Shown here one piece after another: positions 22,570-25,800 of a stretch of DNA of 25,800 nucleotides. The DNA is taken from the NCBI GenBank assembly GCA_049616325.1, contig JBMZHG010000030.1, positions 1-25,800 on the forward strand. The letters run 5' to 3'. Position 1 is the stretch's first letter, and the number at the start of each line of letters is the position of its first letter. Both the position numbers and the translations under genes were made by a program. Source of the DNA: UBA11663 sp049616325. Its GTDB lineage: Bacteria > Bacteroidota > Bacteroidia > Flavobacteriales_D > Sanyastnellaceae. Below the pieces are notes generated by a model. It saw only the letters and a program-made list of their open reading frames with translations. It was not told where the DNA came from and did no database searches.

Positions 22570-25465
22570 ATGCGCACGTTTGTTGCTCTTACGGACGCCT
22601 TCAAGTCCACCTTCGCAGCCCTTCTAAAGGGGGGCGCGCTCTTCTTCTTTCTCAGCATGTCGGCTCTTTCTTGGGCCCAAACCACGCTGGTGGGTTTCGT
22701 GAAGGACGGCGACACCGGCGAACCCATGTTCTCCGCAAGCGTCACGGTAGAAGGCACCACCCAGGGAGTCATGACGGACTTCGACGGCCGCTTCAGCATC
22801 AACGTGGCAAAACTGCCTGTCACCCTGAACGTGAGCTTTATCGGTTACAGCTTGAAGCAAGTGCAGGTCACCAAGGCCAACCAGCGAATTGAGGTCAAGC
22901 TGATGCCAGACCAAATCCTGATTGAAGAGGCCGAGGTGGTGGGCGAACGGATCAGCGACAAGCAGAAGCAGGCGCCTTTGACGGTGGAGACGATGGACGC
23001 CCTCGCCATCAAGGAGGCGCCAACTGGGAGCTTCTACGAAGGGCTTGGAAACTTGAAAGGCGTGGACTTGACGTCTGCTTCACTTGGCTTCAAAATCGTC
23101 AACACGCGAGGATTCAACAGCACGTCTCCCGTGCGGTCGCTTCAATTGATTGACGGGGTGGACAATCAAAGCCCGGGACTCAACTTCTCGCTCGGGAATT
23201 TTCTTGGCGCGCCCGACCTCGACGTGAAGTCGGTGGAAATCGTGGCAGGGGCCAGCTCGGCCTATTACGGCCCCGGGGCCTTCAACGGCGTCATCAACAT
23301 GGAAACGAAGGACCCTTTCGTATTCACCGGGTTCAATGCCTCTCGCCGAATCGGAGAGCGAAACCTGAGCGAGTTGGGCTTTCGTTGGGCGGATGTCTTC
23401 GAGAACAAGGCGGGTGACGCGGTCTTCGCTTACAAGGTCAATGCCTTCGCCTTCTCGGCCTACGNNNNNNNNNNTGGACGGTTCCTTGGTGGACGCTTCG
23501 AATCCAGGGCGTTTTGATGCGGTGAACATTTACGGAGACGAATACAGTTCACCGCTGGATTTCGGGGGAGACAACAGCGTGAATGCCCGCGGTTTGGGAA
23601 CCTTGTATCGCACCGGATACAAGGAGGTGGATTTGGTTGACTACAACACCGACAACCTCAAGGTCAGTTTGAGTGGGCATTGGCGCCTGCAGCCTGAAAA
23701 AACTTACGAAAGTCCCGAACTCATTTACGGATTCAACATGGGCCGCGGCACGACGGTGTACCAAGGCGACAACCGTTTTAGTCTTCGGGACATTGAATTC
23801 TACCAACACAAAGTGGAGCTCCGCAAAAAAGGAGATTGGTTCATCCGCGCCTACCGCACGAGTGAAGACGCTGGAAACAGCTACGATCCGTACGCCACAG
23901 CCCTGAAAATGCAGGACAGCTTGCGGAGCGACTACAACTGGTCCAAGGTCTATTACGCGTACTGGATCGACAGCATTGCGCCTCAGGTGAATTCCACCTA
24001 CCCGCAGCTGCAAGTTCTGTCTTACGACAGCGTCTTCACTTCCGATGGCACCTTTTTGTATGCGGTGCCGGTAGCGGGCTACCCAGAAGGGGCGGAAGAT
24101 CAGTGGTACGAAGACAATGCAGGCAATTTGCAAACGTGGCACAACCAAGTTGAAAACTGGACCAACAACGGGTACGCCGACTTGGCCGATGTGGCGTCCG
24201 ACCCCCTCGGATTCGCAGCGCCTGGCACGCCTGAATTCGAAAGTCTCTTCACCAGTTTGGTTTCCAAGAAAAACAACGAAGGGGAAGGAGGAACCCGGTT
24301 TTTTGACGAGAGTTCCCTTGTGCACGTACACGGAGAAAAGATCTTCAAACCATGGTGGGCTGACGAAATTCGTCTGGGGGCCAATGCCCGCCGCTACACG
24401 CCGGATTCAGACGGAACGATCTTCAGCGACACGAATGGCCGGGTCATCACCAACCAGGAGATTGGCATGTACACGGGAATCAAGCGCCATTTCCTTGAGG
24501 ACAAGATGATTGCAACGGCGACGGTTCGTGCTGACAAGAACCAAAACTTCCGGCTCGTGGTGTCCCCCGCGGCGTCGCTTGTATGGACACCCACGCCCAC
24601 CGATTTCCTTCGCCTCAGCTTCAGCTCGGCCCTTCGCAATCCCACGTTAGCGGACCAATACTTGTTCCTGGACGTGGGGCCAGCCACGCTCGTGGGCAAC
24701 CTGAACGGAGCGGAAGATTTGGTCACGGTGCAGAGTTTTATCGACTACAGAAACAGCTCCTCGGGTTCCAACATTGGGTTCAACCTGGACACCTTGGTGT
24801 ACTTTGACATTGCGCCCTTGCAGCCCGAGCAGGTTCGCACTTTGGAGGCGGGGTACCGAACCACGCTTGGAGAAAAGCTCTATTTGGACGCCAACTACTA
24901 TTACAGTTGGTACACCGATTTCATTGGGTACAACTTGGGCTTGGACGTGCTGTTCCAAAACCCTTCGTTCCCCGACTTCATTACCGGCGTGGACGTTTAT
25001 CGCTATGCGGCAAACAGCTTGAACAAAGTCCAAACCCAAGGCGCCTCCCTTGGCTTCAACTACTTCGCAGACGACCACGTGACCTTCAACGGAAACTACA
25101 GTTGGAACAAGTTGGTCAAAACCAACGAAGACGATCCCATCATTCCGGCGTTCAACACCCCGGAGCACAAGTTCAACTTGGGAGTCACGGCACGAGGTTT
25201 GGAGGACCGATTCAAGGACGTTTGGGGCTTCAGTTGCAATTACCGCTGGGTCCAAGGGTTTGTGTTCGAGGGTTCTCCTCAATTCACCGGGTACGTTCCT
25301 GGCTTCGATTTGCTCGATGCCCAAATCAACGTCAAGCCTCACGGCACGGATTTCACCTTCAAGGCTGGCGCGAGTAACGTGCTGAAAAACGAGCACATCG
25401 AAACCTACGGCGGCCCGACAGTGGGGCGTCTGGCGTACTTCAGCGTTTCCGTGGACGTGAATTGA
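22570..25465 (+). CDS. TonB-dependent outer-membrane receptor, interrupted by an assembly gap
   Basis: From ATG 22570 the N-terminal part (to 23464) has a signal peptide ending SALSWAQ. A carboxypeptidase-regulatory-like domain follows (GFVKDGDTGEPMFSASVTVEGTTQGVMTDFDGRFSI), and then the plug (LKGVDLTSASLGFKIVNTRGFNS, IVAGASSAYYGPGAFNGVINMETKDPF). After the N run the frame shifts by one and continues from about 23477 to 25465 as a beta-barrel rich in aromatic residues, ending LAYFSVSVDVN. About 960 residues are visible in total, a usual receptor length, so this is one gene, and the frame change reflects the gap's unknown size. It imports some large substrate using TonB energy. No SusD gene follows, so it is not a classic glycan SusCD pair. 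Confidence 0.88.
23465..23474. other. Assembly gap (10 N)
   Basis: Ten N bases within the TonB receptor. Reading frames on the two sides do not match across a 10-base gap, so the true missing length differs from 10; the number is probably a placeholder. Confidence 0.9.
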
Positions 25466-25505
25466 TTTTGGGCTTTTGCGGTTGTTCTTCGGAGAATTTG
25501 GTGCG

Positions 25506-25540
25506 GTTTGTCGACAAACTAAGGAGTTTTGTCTACAAAA
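25506..25540. promoter_or_regulatory. Two phased palindromes, candidate operators of the last gene
   Basis: GTTTGTCGACAAAC (25506-25519) is a perfect 14-bp palindrome. TTTTGTCTACAAAA (25527-25540) is the same core with arms TTTTGT/ACAAAA. Their centres are 21 bases apart, two helical turns. A third TTTGTC at 25570 (TTTGTCCTACA) overlaps the -7 element. The binding protein is not identifiable. Confidence 0.55.
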
Positions 25541-25576
25541 ATGTGTGTTTAATACACCAGTCAGGACGCTTTGTCC

Positions 25577-25584
25577 TACATTTT
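25577..25584 (+). promoter_or_regulatory. -7 candidate of the last gene
   Basis: TACATTTT ends six bases before the ATG at 25591, and it overlaps a third TTTGTC half-site beginning at 25570. Confidence 0.4.
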
Positions 25585-25590
25585 AAGCTC

Positions 25591-25800
25591 ATGAAAAAGT
25601 TTCTCACCCTTGCCTTGTGTTTTTTGGCTTTTAGCCAATTGGACGCTCAAGTGCGCTACCTCAATGAGGTTTTCACGGATGTAAACGTCACCACAGATGT
25701 GGTGTACGGTTCCAACGTGACTGTTTTGCCTTTGCTTCAAGGGGCTCCTCCTTCGGCTCAGCCGCTGCTTTGCGACATCTACGAACCTGCAGGCGACACG
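25591..25800 (+). CDS. Secreted protein, probable alpha/beta hydrolase, 3' truncated by window end
   Basis: 70 codons visible, open at the right edge. The signal peptide MKKFLTLALCFLAFSQLDAQ is followed by VRYLNEVFTDVNVTTDVVYGSN and then QPLLCDIYEPAGDT at the edge. The last segment resembles the start of T9SS-associated carboxylesterase/hydrolase proteins of Flavobacteriales, in which a 'DxYEPxGD' strand precedes the core; the assignment is tentative. The start is supported by TACATTTT six bases before. Base composition here is more AT-rich than the other genes. Confidence 0.6.
   Translation, partial: MKKFLTLALCFLAFSQLDAQVRYLNEVFTDVNVTTDVVYGSNVTVLPLLQGAPPSAQPLLCDIYEPAGDT

Overview
The window looks like a GC-rich member of the Bacteroidota, most likely a marine or aquatic Flavobacteriales-type bacterium. 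The evidence is type IX secretion (T9SS) C-terminal domains, Cys-rich GCTDxxAxNYN repeats typical of that group's surface proteins, a fused alpha/beta 2-oxoacid dehydrogenase E1, a TonB-dependent receptor with a carboxypeptidase-regulatory-like N-terminus, Bacteroidota-type -7 promoter elements (TAnnTTTG-like) and no obvious Shine-Dalgarno sites. No phage, IS element, CRISPR array, tRNA or rRNA was seen. Genes are tightly packed and no stretch above 300 bases lacks a gene. The N run at 23465-23474 marks an assembly gap.

Layout. 1-1978 (minus): a two-gene operon of secreted proteins sharing one domain, a dockerin-like protein and a Cys-rich repeat protein that runs off the left edge. 2100-3341 (minus): an APS-reductase-type cysH and an Rrf2 regulator with a Cys cluster, with a palindrome between them. 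3551-5755 (plus): a secreted vanadium-haloperoxidase/PAP2-type enzyme with a dockerin-like tail. 5919-6769 (plus): a small membrane-anchored protein and a lipoprotein. 6795-9068 (minus): a secreted choice-of-anchor-V-like CxxCH protein followed by xseA and xseB, all overlapping. 9137-11147 (plus): a SpoIIE/PP2C phosphatase, an OB-fold-like membrane protein and a low-molecular-weight phosphatase/arsenate-reductase-like protein. 11169-13200 (minus): three overlapping genes ending in a divergent NRAMP-like transporter. 13329-14285 (plus): a DUF5715/M15-like protein. 14288-15691 (minus): a T9SS-exported alpha/beta hydrolase. 15792-17180 (minus): lpdA. 17256-19781 (plus): adk-obgE-psuG. 19843-22471 (plus): fused E1 and an S4 protein. 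22570-25465 (plus): a TonB-dependent receptor split by the gap. 25591 onward (plus): the start of another secreted protein behind paired palindromes.

Most of the window is ordinary housekeeping (sulfate reduction, exonuclease VII, E1/E3 of 2-oxoacid dehydrogenase, adenylate kinase, Obg) mixed with secreted or surface proteins. The points most worth a second look are: TAnCTTnG elements exactly four bases before three ATG starts, suggesting leaderless mRNAs; helically phased TTTGTC-ACAAA palindromes before the last gene; a dockerin-like, Cys-flanked C-terminal module shared by two unrelated secreted proteins; and an NRAMP homologue lacking the usual metal-site motifs.
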